A stretch of DNA of 64,000 bases from Streptomyces sp. NRRL F-5630 (GCF_000719475.1 NZ_JOGO01000007.1:62001-126000), one strand, 5' to 3'; positions 1-8,577 are shown, counted from the stretch's first letter. Notes: a model not told the origin generated them from the letters alone. Numbers and translations: made by a program.

Positions 1-934
1 GCACCTCGTCGACCTGCGCGAGCCGCGAGTAGCGGTTCGACGCGATGACGGGCAGCGCGCCGTGCCCGCCCGCGCGCAGCGCCCGCTTCACGTCCTTCGC
101 GTACGTCGCCCACGTCCCCGCCGGGACCTGCGCCTGCACGGTCGGCACGGGCGACTCGTGCCACCCGATCCCCACGGCGAGCGCGTCCACGCCCGCCTCC
201 GCGAGCGCCACGGCGAGCGCGCCGACGTCCTCGCGCGGCGTTCCGCCCTCGACGAGATCGGCGCCCGACATGCGGAAGAGCACGGGGAAACCGGCGCCGA
301 CCGCCGCACGCACCGCCGCCGCCACCGCGACGGGGAACCGGCGCCTGCGCTCCGGGTCCCCGCCCCACTCGTCCTCGCGCCTATTGGTGAGCGGCGCCGT
401 GAACTGGTTGACGAGGTAGCCCTCGGAGCCCATCACCTCGACCGCGTCGAAGCCGAGTTCCACGGCCCGCCGCGCGGCCCGTGCGAAGTCCTCGACCGTC
501 GCGGCGATCCGCGGCCCGCTCAGCTCGCGCGGGGTCGTGCGCGTGAAGCGGCTCGCGACCGGCGAGGGCGCCCAGCCGGGCCCGCCGTCCGTGCCGGGCG
601 CGCCGGGCAGCGCGTACCGGCCGGCGTGGAAGAGCTGGAGCGCGATGAGCCCGCCCGCCTCGTGCACCGCCGCGGCGGTACGGCGCAGCGCCTCCTCGTG
701 CGCGGGCTCCCCGGCGACCCCGTACCCGGGACCGCCCGCGCCCTCGGGGCTCACCGCCGTGCCGCCCGTGACGAGCAGCGCCGCGCCGCCACGCGCGCGT
801 TCCGCGTAGAACGCGGCGAGCGCCGCGCCCCCGTCGCCGAGCGTCTCCAGGTTCAGGTGCATCGCGCCCATGACCACCCGGTGCGGCAGACGCAGGCGGC
901 CGAGCGTGCCGGGGCGGAAGACGTGGTCGAACAT
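1..934 (-). CDS. FadH-like NADH:flavin oxidoreductase (Old Yellow Enzyme family), 3' end outside window
   Basis: The gene starts at ATG 934 (MFDHVFRPGTLGRLRLPHRV) and runs off the left edge, leaving about 311 residues of the FMN-binding TIM barrel. Old-yellow/2,4-dienoyl-CoA reductase signatures are visible: an early MGAMHLNLE segment, LFHAGRY, and the family signature around SEGYLVNQF-TAPLTNRREDEWGG. Whether the C-terminal 4Fe-4S and FAD/NAD(P) domains of true FadH are present cannot be seen. It is the last visible gene of a minus-strand run with an SDR, an acyl-CoA dehydrogenase and an EPSPS-ligase fusion, so a cyclic dienoyl-CoA substrate is a reasonable inference. A homologue of this type (AnsM-like, from memory) belongs to the cyclohexanecarboxyl-CoA set of ansatrienin producers. 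Alternative: a generic ene-reductase. Confidence 0.8.
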   Translation of the reverse strand, partial: MFDHVFRPGTLGRLRLPHRVVMGAMHLNLETLGDGGAALAAFYAERARGGAALLVTGGTAVSPEGAGGPGYGVAGEPAHEEALRRTAAAVHEAGGLIALQLFHAGRYALPGAPGTDGGPGWAPSPVASRFTRTTPRELSGPRIAATVEDFARAARRAVELGFDAVEVMGSEGYLVNQFTAPLTNRREDEWGGDPERRRRFPVAVAAAVRAAVGAGFPVLFRMSGADLVEGGTPREDVGALAVALAEAGVDALAVGIGWHESPVPTVQAQVPAGTWATYAKDVKRALRAGGHGALPVIASNRYSRLAQVDEV

Positions 935-1071
935 GGGCCTTCTCCTCGCTTCCGGCCCCGGGGCGGACTCCCCGGGGTCCGGGTGGTGAATGCCCGGCGG
1001 GCGGGGCGAGCGCTCCCGGGCCGGCCCGCCGAGCGGGGAGGCCGGGGCGCGCCGCCCGCCGGGCGCGGACG

Positions 1072-1908
1072 TCAGCTCTCGCGCGTGGGCCGCGGCGGAA
1101 GCTGCAACTCGGGCCCCGCGTCAGCGAAGAACGGCGGCGCCACGACGCTCAGCCCGCCGTCCACGACGAGCGTCTGCCCGGTGATGTAGCCCGAGCCCTC
1201 GCCGAGCAGGAAGTGGATGGTGTCCGCCATCTCCTGCACCGTCCCCGGACGGTGGGCGGGGATGCGGTCGAGGACGCCCTGCATGTCCGGCATCCCCTTG
1301 ACGTTGTAGAAGTACTCCAGCGAGTCCGAGTCGATGAGCCCGCCGTTCACGGCGTTCACGTTGATCCCGTACGGCGCGAACTCCACCGCCATGAACCGCA
1401 CCCACGCCTCGATCGCGGCCTTCATCGCGCCGAGCGTCGCGTACGTCGGGTACGCGCGGATCGACCCGTACGACGAGAGCGCCACGATGCGGCCGCCCTT
1501 GTCCATGAGCTTCACCGCCTCCTGCGCCCCGAGGACGAAGGGCCGCAGGTTCATCGCGTAACTGCGGTCGAGGTGGTGCGGGCCGAGGTCCACGATGTTC
1601 TTGAACGCGCTCGCCGCCGCGTTCGACACGAAGTGGTCGAGCCGCCCGCAGCGCCGCGCGACCTCGTCGAAGAGCGCCGTGACACCCTCCGTCGTCTCCA
1701 CGTCGGCCTGTACGGCGAAGCCCTGACCGCCCGCCTCCTCGACATCGGCGACGGTCTTCTCGGCGAGGTCCTTGTTCTTCTTGTAGTTGACGACGACGGT
1801 GCCGCCCTCGCGCGCGAGCGTCAGCGCGAGTGCGCGCCCGATCCCGCGCGAGGCGCCGGTGATCAGCGAGACGCGGCCCTGTGCGGTGCGGTCCTGCTCA
1901 GTGCTCAT
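1072..1908 (-). CDS. chcA: SDR enoyl reductase, probable 1-cyclohexenylcarbonyl-CoA reductase (ChcA-like)
   Basis: 278 residues. A Rossmann TGASRGIG motif lies at residues 17-24 and a SNAA segment near 95-98. The active-site spacing is Y156-x6-K163, the arrangement of enoyl reductases FabI/FabL, not the Y-x3-K of ordinary SDR ketoreductases. S. collinus ChcA, which reduces 1-cyclohexenylcarbonyl-CoA and related alpha,beta-unsaturated ring CoA esters, is an SDR of about this size. The position between the acyl-CoA dehydrogenase (54 bp upstream) and the flavin reductase (137 bp downstream) supports this over a housekeeping FabL. An AAGGA-type site precedes ATG 1908. The family call is firm; the substrate is inferred from context. 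Confidence 0.7.
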   Translation of the reverse strand: MSTEQDRTAQGRVSLITGASRGIGRALALTLAREGGTVVVNYKKNKDLAEKTVADVEEAGGQGFAVQADVETTEGVTALFDEVARRCGRLDHFVSNAAASAFKNIVDLGPHHLDRSYAMNLRPFVLGAQEAVKLMDKGGRIVALSSYGSIRAYPTYATLGAMKAAIEAWVRFMAVEFAPYGINVNAVNGGLIDSDSLEYFYNVKGMPDMQGVLDRIPAHRPGTVQEMADTIHFLLGEGSGYITGQTLVVDGGLSVVAPPFFADAGPELQLPPRPTRES

Positions 1909-1962
1909 GGGAGCTGTGTTCCTTCGTGGTGCGGACGGGTACGGGTACGGGCGGGGCGCCGT

Positions 1963-3132
1963 TCAGCGCCCGGCCTCCGGGGCGGCCACCGGCGGCGTGC
2001 GGCGCAGCACCTCGCGGAAGACGACGGCCTTCTGCACCTCGTTGGTGCCCTCCTCGAAGCGCTGTGCGCGGGCGTCCCGGTAGACCCGCTCGATCTTCTG
2101 GCTCTTCCAGTAGCCGAGTCCGCCGTGGATCTGGAGGGCCTTGTCGGTGACGTGCGTCAGCATCGTCACGGCGTGCATCTTCGCCATCGACGACTGCAGG
2201 GAGGCGTCCTCGGCCCCCTGCTCGAAGCGGCGCGCGGCGTGCAGCACGAGCTGCTTGGCCGCCTCGATGTCGGCGGCGTTCTCGGCGAGCATGAACTGGA
2301 TCGCCTGGCGCTGCGTCAGCGCCTTGCCGAACGTGACCCGGTCCCGCGCGTACGCGACCGCGAGCTGCTGGGCCCGCTCGGCGAGCCCGACGCAGCTCAT
2401 CGCGACCGAGATGCGCGAGGGCGTCAGGAAGCCGCCGAGGAAGACGTCGAGCCCCTCGCCCTCCGCGCCGAGCCGGTGGTCGACCGGGACGGGCGTGCGC
2501 TCGAAGCTCAGCGAGGCGTGGTCCGTGCCCGTGACGCCCATCGTCTGCGAGGTGTCCTCCACCGTGACGCCCGGCGCGTGGCGCGGCACGAGCAGCGCGA
2601 CGGTGCCCTCGTGGCCCGTACTGCCCTCGACCCGCGCCGCGAGCAGGTAGTAGTCGCAGCGCACACCGAAGGTGATGAGGTGCTTGCTCCCCGAGAGGTA
2701 GTACGTGTCGCCCTCGCGCACCACGGACGTCGTGATGTCCGCGCCCGTGCCGTTGCCCGGCTCGGTGAGGGTGAAGGCGATCTTGATCTCACCGGTGATC
2801 GAGGGGAGGACGAAGCGCTTGCGCTGCTCCTCGGTGGCGTGCCCGTCCATCGCCCGCCAGATGCCGTTGACGACGTGCACGATCATGCGGATCGAGCCGT
2901 GCGAGCGGGAGAAGACCTCCATCAGCTCCATCCAGCGCGAGAACGGCAGCCCGTGCCCCCCGTACGCGACGGGCGCCGCCATGCGCAGGAACCCCCGCTC
3001 GTTCAGCTCGGCCCACAGCGCCTCGGGGACCTCACCGGTCTCCTCGATGCGCTCCGCCCAGCGCTCGCCGGGGCCCTCCACCCACGCCTCTACCTGGGTG
3101 CGGAGCTCCTCGAAGGAGTGCTCGTCGCTCAT
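1963..3132 (-). CDS. acyl-CoA dehydrogenase family protein (CHC-CoA operon)
   Basis: 389 residues from ATG 3132, which has an AGAGG site about 7 bases upstream; a longer open frame to 3216 has no such support. The fold order is complete: N-terminal helices, the beta domain with FTLTEPGNGTGAD (about residues 117-129), and the C-terminal four-helix domain with RDRVTFGKALTQRQAIQ. The base-catalyst position is Glu361 in FEEGTNEVQ, as in medium- and short-chain acyl-CoA dehydrogenases. FAD-dependent oxidation of a CoA thioester is therefore expected. In the proposed shikimate to cyclohexanecarboxyl-CoA route such an enzyme could introduce or shift a ring double bond; that step is inference. It lies 130 bp after the fusion gene and 54 bp before the SDR, same strand. 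Confidence 0.8.
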   Translation of the reverse strand: MSDEHSFEELRTQVEAWVEGPGERWAERIEETGEVPEALWAELNERGFLRMAAPVAYGGHGLPFSRWMELMEVFSRSHGSIRMIVHVVNGIWRAMDGHATEEQRKRFVLPSITGEIKIAFTLTEPGNGTGADITTSVVREGDTYYLSGSKHLITFGVRCDYYLLAARVEGSTGHEGTVALLVPRHAPGVTVEDTSQTMGVTGTDHASLSFERTPVPVDHRLGAEGEGLDVFLGGFLTPSRISVAMSCVGLAERAQQLAVAYARDRVTFGKALTQRQAIQFMLAENAADIEAAKQLVLHAARRFEQGAEDASLQSSMAKMHAVTMLTHVTDKALQIHGGLGYWKSQKIERVYRDARAQRFEEGTNEVQKAVVFREVLRRTPPVAAPEAGR

Positions 3133-3262
3133 GTGCTGCCTCTTCTTCTTCTCGTACGGTCCAGCTCTGCGTCGGCGGGGCGCCGCGCGGCCCTCCCCGC
3201 CGTCCCGGGCCCTCACGCCCGGAGGGCCGGAGGGCGGCGCGCCGCCCTCCGGCCCCGGGGAC

Positions 3263-6253
3263 TCAGTCCTCCTGCGGCCTCAGTTCCCTCGCTCTCTCGC
3301 GCAGGGCGAACTTCTGCACCTTGCCGATCGGGTTGCGCGGCAGCACCCCGAGCGGTTCGAGCCGTTCGGGCCAGTACTGCTTGGCCACCTGGTGCTCGTC
3401 CAGATACGCGCGCATCTCGCCGAAGCCGAGCCGCTCGCCCTCCTTGAACACCACGAAGGCGCACGCGCGTTCACCGAGCCGCGCGTCGGGCATCGCGACG
3501 ACGGCGATGTCCTCGACGGCCGGGTGCGCGAAGAGCAACTGCTCGATCTCCGCGACAGGGATCTTCTCGCCGCCCCGGTTGATGACGTCCTTGACGCGCC
3601 CGGTGATCCGCAGATACCCCGAGGCGTCGAGCGTCGCGAGGTCGCCGGTGCGGTACCAGCCGTCCTCCGTGAACACCTCGGCGGTCAGGTCCGGCCGGTC
3701 CAGGTAGTCGTCGAACACGGTGGGGGAGCGCAGCTCGAAGTTTCCCTCGACCCCGGCCGGGAGCGCGTGCCCCTGGTCGTCCGTGATCCGCAGCTCGATC
3801 CCGTCGAGCGGCCGCCCGTCCGAGCCCCAGCGCTGCGCCGGCTCGTCGCCGGGCGCGGAGAGCGCTCCGAGGCACGTCTCGGTCGTCCCGAAGGCCCCGC
3901 ACACGTCGGCGCCGAGCACCCGCCCGGCCCGCTCGGCGAGCCCGCGCGGCACCTGCGCCCCGGTCGCGACGAAGATCCGCAGCTTGCGCGGCATGTCCCC
4001 GCCGTCCTCGACCGCCTTCACGAGGTCGGTCAGGAACGGCGTCGCGGCCTGCACGAAGCTGGCCCCGTGCGTGTTGAGCGAGGTGAGCGCGCGCTTCGCG
4101 TCCCACTCGGCCTGCGTGATCTGCGGGACGCCGAGGACGAGCGCGAGCGTCATCCCGTACAGGAACCCCGTCTGGTGCGCGAGCGGCGAGGGCACCCAGA
4201 TCGCGTCCCCCGCGTGCAGCCCGAGGTGCCTGATCTCCATCGAGACCGCGCGCACGAGGTTCTGCGAGGGCTGCGTGACGCCCTTCGGCTCCCCGGTGGT
4301 GCCCGAGGTGAACAGGAGCTGCGCGGTCGCCTCGGGCGAGGGGACGTACGCGTCGAGCGCGGCCCGGTCCACCTCGGTGCCCGCGAGCGCCTTCTCCCAG
4401 TCGTGCACCGTGACACCCGGGTGGTCCGCCCCGGGCAGCTCCGCGCTCCCGCCGTCCTCGGCGAGCACGACGAGCCGCGACAGCTCCCCGCGTTCCCCGG
4501 CGGAGAGCCCGAGCACCTCCTCGGCAGGTCGCCGGTTGCGGTACCGGTCGGCGACGACGAGCACCTTCGCCCGGGAGCGGCGCAGCACGAAGCCGAGTTC
4601 CCGCTCCCGGAAGAACGGGATGACGGGGCAGCACACCGCCCCGATCCGCAGCGCGGCGAGCGAGAGCACGACGAACTCGACGCGGTTCGGGAGCTGGTAC
4701 GCCACGTTGTCGCCGGGCCGCACCCCGAGCCCGAGCAGCAGCGAGGCCGCGCGCTCGACCCGCTCGTGCAGCTCGCGCCATGTCACGGTCTCGTCCCTGT
4801 CGGCCCGGACGTCGACGACCGCGACGTCGTGCGGACGACTCGCCGCCCGGCGCCGCAGCCACTCGGGGAGCGTCACGCGCGCCGCGAGGTCCGGCTTCGT
4901 GACCTCTTTCTCCAGCCGCCGCTGCCGCGGCCGTCCCGAGGGAGCGGGCCCGTCCTCGACACTCATCGGCACGCCGAGCGTGTTCATCGCGTCGAGGAAG
5001 GCCGGGTACGAGATCCGGTACGCGTTCGGATACGTCAGCGTCGAGTGGCCGCGCGCCCGCGAGGAGGCGACGGCGAGCGACATCAGCACCCGGTGGTCGT
5101 TGAACGAGGAGAGCTTCGCGCCCACCAGCCCCTCGACGCCGCGCACCCGCAGCGCGTCCGCGTCCAGCTCCAGATCCCCTCCCATCGCGTTGAGCTGGAG
5201 CATCGCGGCGGCGCGGTCGGATTCCTTGAGCCGGGTGTGCGCGATGTTGTGGAAGACGGACTCGCCGTAGGCGAAGGAGCCGAGGGTGGAGAGGATCGGC
5301 AGCATGTCGGGCACGTCCCGGCAGTCCACCTCGACGCCCTTGAGCATCGGCGCCTCCTGCCGGATGCGCACCCCGCCGGCCGCCTCGTCCAGCTCCATCG
5401 GGACCCCCATCGCGCGCGCGATGTCGAGGAAATGGAACTCGGGGTGGTCGGCGGGACCGCCCTCCAGGCGGTTCATGCCCTTGAGCAGGACGTCCGAGGG
5501 GTGCAGCGCGGCGACGGCGATCCCGAAGGCGGCCGAGCCGATGTCGGGCGGCAGCGTCAGCTCCGTCGCCACGGCCGACTGCCCCGGCTCCACGTCGAAG
5601 CGCCGCCAGTCGTCGGAGACGGTGACCCGCAGGCCGAACTGCCGCATCATCGCGACGGTCAGCTCCAGGTAGGAGCGCTCGTTGAGTTCGCCCTCGACCT
5701 CGATCGTGGTGGGCCCCGTCGCGAACGGCGCGAGCAGGATGAGCCCGGAGATCCACTGCGAGAGCGTCCCGGCGATGCGGACGTGCCCGCCGCTGGGACG
5801 CCGCGCGGTGACTCCCACGGGCGGGCAGTCGTCGGCCGACTCGACGCCGACGCCCATCTGCCGCAGCGCGGCGAGCAGGGGGCCCACGGGACGGCGGCGG
5901 AAGTACTTCTGCCCGGTCACCGCGACGTCGCGGTCCGAGAGCGAGGCCAGGCCGATCATGAAGTAGAGCGTCGTGCCGGAGGAACCGGCGGACACGGCCG
6001 CGCGGCGCGGCCGGTAGCGCCCACCGAGACCGTGCACCACAAAGGTGTCGCCCTCGGTGGTGATCCTGACCCCCAGGCCGCGCAGCAGCTGCACGGTGTA
6101 CTGGACGTGCCGGGCGTCGGAGAGCCCGTGCACGCGGCTGACGCCCTCGGCCAGCGAGGCGAGGATCAGGGCACGGTGCGCGTGGTACTTGGAGTTGGGG
6201 ACAAGGACTTCACCGGTGAGCTGGTGCTGAATCCCTTTGACAAGAAGGTGCAT
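3263..6253 (-). CDS. Fusion protein: EPSP-synthase-like domain + acyl-CoA ligase (shikimate-derived CHC-CoA pathway)
   Basis: 996 residues from ATG 6253, chosen because GGGAGAAG lies 9 bases upstream; in-frame starts further up (6277, 6301) lack a ribosome site. Residues about 1-430 are an enolpyruvyltransferase fold. Matching E. coli AroA by eye, shikimate-side residues are kept: K22, R27, S165-Q166 (SQ of SSQF), D313, the KESDR motif at 343-347, and NDHR ending at R388. Two PEP-side positions are lost: the Arg of GTAMR (here GTTLY) and the late Lys (here ISYP). Residues about 440-996 are an adenylate-forming CoA ligase with TSGTTGEPKG (649-658), FGTTE, YRTGD, and catalytic Lys978 in PIGKVQK. 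It likely acts on shikimate or a derivative at the head of the operon. Reaction order is inferred; the fusion itself is plainly one reading frame. Confidence 0.85.
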   Translation of the reverse strand: MHLLVKGIQHQLTGEVLVPNSKYHAHRALILASLAEGVSRVHGLSDARHVQYTVQLLRGLGVRITTEGDTFVVHGLGGRYRPRRAAVSAGSSGTTLYFMIGLASLSDRDVAVTGQKYFRRRPVGPLLAALRQMGVGVESADDCPPVGVTARRPSGGHVRIAGTLSQWISGLILLAPFATGPTTIEVEGELNERSYLELTVAMMRQFGLRVTVSDDWRRFDVEPGQSAVATELTLPPDIGSAAFGIAVAALHPSDVLLKGMNRLEGGPADHPEFHFLDIARAMGVPMELDEAAGGVRIRQEAPMLKGVEVDCRDVPDMLPILSTLGSFAYGESVFHNIAHTRLKESDRAAAMLQLNAMGGDLELDADALRVRGVEGLVGAKLSSFNDHRVLMSLAVASSRARGHSTLTYPNAYRISYPAFLDAMNTLGVPMSVEDGPAPSGRPRQRRLEKEVTKPDLAARVTLPEWLRRRAASRPHDVAVVDVRADRDETVTWRELHERVERAASLLLGLGVRPGDNVAYQLPNRVEFVVLSLAALRIGAVCCPVIPFFRERELGFVLRRSRAKVLVVADRYRNRRPAEEVLGLSAGERGELSRLVVLAEDGGSAELPGADHPGVTVHDWEKALAGTEVDRAALDAYVPSPEATAQLLFTSGTTGEPKGVTQPSQNLVRAVSMEIRHLGLHAGDAIWVPSPLAHQTGFLYGMTLALVLGVPQITQAEWDAKRALTSLNTHGASFVQAATPFLTDLVKAVEDGGDMPRKLRIFVATGAQVPRGLAERAGRVLGADVCGAFGTTETCLGALSAPGDEPAQRWGSDGRPLDGIELRITDDQGHALPAGVEGNFELRSPTVFDDYLDRPDLTAEVFTEDGWYRTGDLATLDASGYLRITGRVKDVINRGGEKIPVAEIEQLLFAHPAVEDIAVVAMPDARLGERACAFVVFKEGERLGFGEMRAYLDEHQVAKQYWPERLEPLGVLPRNPIGKVQKFALRERARELRPQED

Positions 6254-6926
6254 GGGGTCGTGCTTCTCCCTGGCCATGGGCGGGCACACCGAGCCGCGCA
6301 CGCACGCGCGCCGCCCCCGCCGGCCGCACCCGAGGCCGGTGGCCGGGCAGCACGAACAGGGCCGCGGGGCATCCGTGGCTCGGTGATGGAGCCGTCTCGG
6401 AGACGGCAGTGGTTACGTTATGGAAGCGAGGGGCTACAGGCGTGCGACGTCGCCGTAGACAGCGGCGCATGGCCCGTACGGGGGACGGGTGCCGTCTTGG
6501 TCGACGGCGACTCTGGGACACGCGCGGACGGTGACATCCGGCAACGCCTGGAGAAACAGATCGGACGGCTGTCATGGCACGGGGCCTGGGTGAGGCCCGT
6601 AAGTCGTGGCAGGAGCCGAGGTGCGCTCGCGCGGCCGGGCAGGGGCCGCGAACAAGTAAGCGTCCGGATGACCGGCCCACGCGAAACAACGCGTTGCTCA
6701 GTCACCCGATCTTTATATCAATGGGCGATGCATCTAGACAGCCCAGGTCCCGCCATGTGGTCATCACCGCGCTGACCTGCGGTTTTCCTGGATGGAGCAC
6801 CGCGCAGGTGAGGCCCGTGGCGCTCGTCTGGGCCCGTCCCGGCGGCGCGGGGGAGCGGTGGGCGGCACGCGGGCAGAGGGGGCGGGCCGGGCCGGGGGGT
6901 GCGGGGCGAGTACCGGCACACGAAGA
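6254..6926. other. non-coding stretch between the CHC-type operon and tRNA-Leu
   Basis: About 670 bases without a convincing gene. Open frames here have poor third-position GC bias and no domains. It should carry the promoter of the minus-strand operon starting at 6253. The notable element is an interrupted palindrome at 6391-6407, with a TA-rich CATAACGTAA on the minus strand just upstream of it. The part near 6700-6725 (TTTATATCA) is unusually AT-rich for this genome. Confidence 0.5.
6391..6407. promoter_or_regulatory. perfect 8-1-8 inverted repeat, possible operator of the CHC-type operon
   Basis: GCCGTCTC-G-GAGACGGC, arms at 6391-6398 and 6400-6407, about 140 bases upstream of ATG 6253 and next to an AT-rich CATAACGT on the minus strand that could be a -10. 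A dimeric repressor site is one reading; a short leader hairpin is another. No regulator gene is adjacent. Confidence 0.35.
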
Positions 6927-6950
6927 AGGGCCCCGCTCTCGCGGGGCCCT
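6927..6950 (-). terminator. terminator hairpin downstream of tRNA-Leu
   Basis: AGGGCCCCGC-TCTC-GCGGGGCCCT, a perfect 10-bp stem with a 4-base loop ending 7 bases beyond the 3' end of tRNA-Leu. The T-run after it is weak, as is common in Streptomyces. Confidence 0.75.
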
Positions 6951-6957
6951 CACTGTG

Positions 6958-7042
6958 TGTCCGAGGGGGGACTTGAACCCCCACGCCCGATAAAGGGCAC
7001 TAGCACCTCAAGCTAGCGCGTCTGCCATTCCGCCACCCGGAC
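6958..7042 (-). tRNA. tRNA-Leu(GAG)
   Basis: Reads on the minus strand from 7042. The 7-bp acceptor stem pairs GTCCGGG with CTCGGAC, with discriminator A at 6958. The D-arm is GGCGGAATGGCAGACGC, the anticodon loop TTGAGGT (anticodon GAG) on a CTAGC/GCTAG stem, a long type-II variable arm (TGCCCTTTATCGGGCG), and T-loop GTTCAAGTC. No CCA is encoded. The long variable arm and GAG anticodon fix it as leucine. Confidence 0.95.
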
Positions 7043-7251
7043 AGGGTGTTCGCTCTGGGCTGTTCGGCCCCGGCGACGTGGAAAACAATACCAAACATCC
7101 GAGGGCGGTCGATCACCCCTGGTCCGGGCCCCTGTGAACGGCGTGTGTCCCGGGGGAGGGCGGTCTTGGGGGCGCGGCGGGGGGCGCGCGAGGATGGGGG
7201 GAGCGCGGCGCCGAGCAGGGCGCCGGCCGACCGACCGCCAAGGAGAGCAGC

Positions 7252-8577
7252 GTGAGCGAGCCGAGCACCGGAAGGGCGGCTTCGGGCCAGGACGAGGTCG
7301 TCGATCTCACCCGGGACCTGATCCGCATCGACACCAGCAACTACGGGGACCACTCGGGCCCCGGCGAGCGCGCGGCGGCCGAGTACGTCGCCGAGAAGCT
7401 GGCCGAGGTCGGCCTCGAACCACGGATCTTCGAGTCCCACCCGGGCCGCGCCTCGGTCGTGGCCCGCGTCGAGGGCGAGGACCGCTCCCGCCCCGGCCTC
7501 CTCATCCACGGCCACACCGACGTCGTCCCCGCCAACGCCGCCGACTGGACCCACGACCCCTTCTCGGGCGAGGTCGCCGACGGCTGCGTGTGGGGGCGCG
7601 GCGCCGTCGACATGAAGGACATGGACGCGATGACCCTCGCGGTCGTCCGCGACCGGCTCCGCACGGGCCGCAAGCCCCCGCGCGACATCGTCCTCGCCTT
7701 CCTCGCCGACGAGGAGGCCGGCGGCACGTGGGGCGCGCGGCACCTCGTGGACCACCACGCGGACCTCTTCGAAGGCGTCACCGAGGCGATCGGCGAGGTC
7801 GGCGGCTTCTCCTTCACCGTCAACGAGAAGCTGCGGCTCTACCTCGTCGAGACGGCCCAGAAGGGGATGCACTGGATGAAGCTCACCGTGGCCGGGACCG
7901 CCGGGCACGGTTCGATGATCCACCGCGACAACGCGATCACGGAGCTGTCCGAGGCCGTCGGCCGCCTCGGCCGCCACGAGTTCCCGATCCGCGTCACCAA
8001 GACGCTCCGCCACTTCCTCGACGAACTCGGCGACGCGCTCGGCACCGAGCTGGACCCCGAGAACATGGACGAGACCCTCGCCAAGCTCGGCGGCATGGCC
8101 AAGCTCATCGGGGCCTCGCTCAAGAACACCGCCAACCCGACCCAGCTCGGCGCCGGCTACAAGGTCAACGTCATCCCCGGCGAGGCCAGCGCCCACGTCG
8201 ACGGCCGCTTCCTGCCCGGGTACGAGGAGGAGTTCCTCGCCGACCTCGACCGCATCCTCGGCCCGCGCGTGCGCCGCGAGGACGTGCACGCCGACAAGGC
8301 CCTGGAGACCGGTTTCGACGGCGCCCTCGTGGACGCCATGCAGACCGCGCTGGGCGCCGAGGACCCGATCGCGAAGGCCGTCCCGTACATGCTCTCGGCC
8401 GGGACCGACGCGAAGTCCTTCGACGACCTCGGCATCCGCTGCTTCGGCTTCGCGCCCCTGCGGCTGCCCGCCGATCTCGATTTCGCAGGGATGTTCCACG
8501 GCGTCGACGAGCGCGTCCCCGTCGACGCGCTCCAGTTCGGTGTCCGTGTCCTCGACCGCTTCATCGACGCCTCCTGA
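7252..8577 (+). CDS. M20/M28-family dinuclear zinc peptidase (ArgE/DapE-like)
   Basis: 441 residues from GTG 7252 with AAGGAG about 7 bases upstream. Metal-ligand motifs are in order: HGHTDVVP (His/Asp), WGRGAVDMKD (bridging Asp), the general-base pair in ADEEAGG, and a late His in FHGVDERV. The dimerisation (lid) insert is near GTAGHGSM. The protein is cytosolic, with no signal peptide. M20 enzymes hydrolyse amide bonds of N-acyl amino acids or dipeptides; the exact substrate cannot be read from sequence. It is monocistronic, with a strong hairpin 40 bases after the stop and chpH on the same strand beyond it. Confidence 0.85.
   Translation: MSEPSTGRAASGQDEVVDLTRDLIRIDTSNYGDHSGPGERAAAEYVAEKLAEVGLEPRIFESHPGRASVVARVEGEDRSRPGLLIHGHTDVVPANAADWTHDPFSGEVADGCVWGRGAVDMKDMDAMTLAVVRDRLRTGRKPPRDIVLAFLADEEAGGTWGARHLVDHHADLFEGVTEAIGEVGGFSFTVNEKLRLYLVETAQKGMHWMKLTVAGTAGHGSMIHRDNAITELSEAVGRLGRHEFPIRVTKTLRHFLDELGDALGTELDPENMDETLAKLGGMAKLIGASLKNTANPTQLGAGYKVNVIPGEASAHVDGRFLPGYEEEFLADLDRILGPRVRREDVHADKALETGFDGALVDAMQTALGAEDPIAKAVPYMLSAGTDAKSFDDLGIRCFGFAPLRLPADLDFAGMFHGVDERVPVDALQFGVRVLDRFIDAS

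Noticed and set aside
1213..6775. Very long + strand open frames (744 and 1356 codons) across the minus-strand operon
   Set aside because: They are antisense shadows of the high-GC coding strand; their translations are Arg/Pro/Ala-rich with no domains, while the minus frames are complete enzymes.
6418..6993. Possible small genes between the CHC-type operon and tRNA-Leu
   Set aside because: No ribosome site, codon bias unlike neighbours, no recognisable domain, and one overlaps the tRNA.
6700..7100. Integrated mobile element at tRNA-Leu
   Set aside because: No integrase, transposase or duplicated tRNA end is visible in the window; only the position is suggestive.
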